Source: CAIKBL01 sp964555355 (GTDB taxonomy: Bacteria > Pseudomonadota > Gammaproteobacteria > Ga0077536). Taken from it: DNA of 64,000 nucleotides. A program made the position numbers and the translations under genes. The stretch covers positions 124,001-188,000 of the forward strand of contig CAZKRY010000011.1 of assembly GCA_964555355.1 (NCBI GenBank), given 5' to 3'. The notes under the pieces are model-generated. The model saw only the letters and a program-made list of their open reading frames with translations. It ran no database searches and was not told the origin of the DNA. This document shows positions 63,433-64,000 of this stretch, one piece after another (position 1 is the stretch's first letter; the number at the start of each line of letters is the position of its first letter).

Positions 63433-64000
63433 TGGTTGGTTGGTGAGCTTTCCAGCTTCCGCGACGCCACCGCGACTGTTGCTCCTCGGTGATAGCTTAA
63501 GCGCGGCCTATGGTATCGACGTGCGCGACGGCTGGGTGAATTTGCTCGCGCAAAAGCTCAAAGCCGCAGGCTATCCGCATCGCGTGATAAACGCGAGTAT
63601 TAGTGGCGAGACGACCAGCGGTGGGCGACGGCGCCTCCCTGAACTGCTGAGCACACTCCGCCCAGTGGTCGTTATCATTGAACTCGGCGCCAACGACGGT
63701 CTGCGCGGCATGCCGCTTGTCGAGATCGAAAAGAATCTACACGCCATGGTGGCGGCGGTCGCGGCTAGCGGCGGGCGCACTGTGCTATTGCCGATGGAAA
63801 TGCCGCCTAATTATGGGCCGGACTATGCGAACGGGTTTCGCGATCTCTACTCAAAAGTAGCCGTGCAGTTCGCGGATACTGTGGTCACGCCGTTTTTTCT
63901 GCGGGCCGTGATGCTTGAACCCGCATTGTTGCAAGCCGACGGCTTGCATCCCACCGCAGCCGCGCAACCGCGAATGCTGGACGCAGTGTGGCCGGCGATT
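63401..64000 (+). CDS. tesA: Acyl-CoA thioesterase I / GDSL lipase (TesA), cut by the right edge
   Basis: Two hundred residues are visible and no stop is reached. It starts with a signal peptide (LIGWLVSFPASA), then the GDSL catalytic block LLLLGDSLSAAYG (Ser nucleophile), block II Gly in ASISGETTSGG, block III GANDGLRG and block V DGLHPTAAAQ with the catalytic Asp-His. TesA hydrolyses acyl-CoA and esters in the periplasm. The divergent tesA/ybbA order is as in E. coli. Confidence 0.93.
   Translation, partial: MTKAFCTIALIGWLVSFPASATPPRLLLLGDSLSAAYGIDVRDGWVNLLAQKLKAAGYPHRVINASISGETTSGGRRRLPELLSTLRPVVVIIELGANDGLRGMPLVEIEKNLHAMVAAVAASGGRTVLLPMEMPPNYGPDYANGFRDLYSKVAVQFADTVVTPFFLRAVMLEPALLQADGLHPTAAAQPRMLDAVWPAI

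Overview
The window is a high-GC bacterial chromosome segment, most likely from a gamma- or betaproteobacterium. The pointers are the divergent tesA / ybbA-ybbP cluster at the right end, a YbbN (CnoX)-type thioredoxin, a Sua5-type tRNA enzyme, EutBC with an ethanolamine permease, an AlgE-like outer-membrane exporter and REP-like repeats. Genes are densely packed and many are translationally coupled by ATGA overlaps. No rRNA, tRNA, CRISPR array, phage gene or intact transposase was seen.

Layout. (1) 1-4.5 kb: an enolase-like gene runs off the left edge; two VapBC toxin-antitoxin pairs follow, then a secreted protein gene framed by two direct copies of a 152-bp MITE-like repeat and carrying an out-of-frame run of nine G just after its signal peptide. 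(2) 4.5-10.5 kb: a compact six-gene catabolic operon (alpha/beta hydrolase, kynurenine-formamidase-like hydrolase, amidohydrolase, D-2-hydroxyacid dehydrogenase, MetE-like methyltransferase, SDR). (3) 10.5-17.8 kb: an accessory stretch with an AT-richer 823-residue SIR2 plus P-loop ATPase protein resembling the anti-phage SIR2-STAND type, a decayed RelE/HigB toxin with its antitoxin, an orphan VapB, a ParDE-like pair and several small unknown genes. (4) 18-24.8 kb: acyl-CoA and ester metabolism (serine hydrolase, ketoacyl synthase, bicupin, acyl-CoA ligase, two crotonases). (5) 24.8-28.3 kb: ECF sigma factor, zinc-type anti-sigma factor, secreted subtilase and an outer-membrane protein. (6) 28.7-42.7 kb: an eleven-gene, mostly ATGA-coupled operon that looks like a complete synthesis, modification and export system for an unidentified exopolysaccharide. 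(7) 42.8-53.3 kb: hydantoinase/oxoprolinase HyuAB with a small Cys-rich protein, a frameshifted M20 amidohydrolase, lipoproteins, an O-methyltransferase-like enzyme and an SPFH membrane-protein cluster. (8) 53.5-64 kb: Sua5, CnoX, a trypsin-like protease, a nested palindromic repeat, EutBC with a permease, and ybbP-ybbA / tesA.

The strongest candidates for undescribed biology are the exopolysaccharide operon (two MurG-like and two GT4 glycosyltransferases, two APH-fold kinases, a histidine phosphatase, an ABC exporter, a heparinase-type lyase, a deacetylase and an AlgE-like porin) and the isolated SIR2/P-loop protein, whose usual catalytic His position appears to be Asn. Several genes look broken or altered: the secreted protein (G9 tract), the M20 amidohydrolase (one extra C), the higB-like toxin (three stops), the enolase-like protein (Glu to Asp at an active-site position) and the subtilase (no Asn at the usual oxyanion-hole position).
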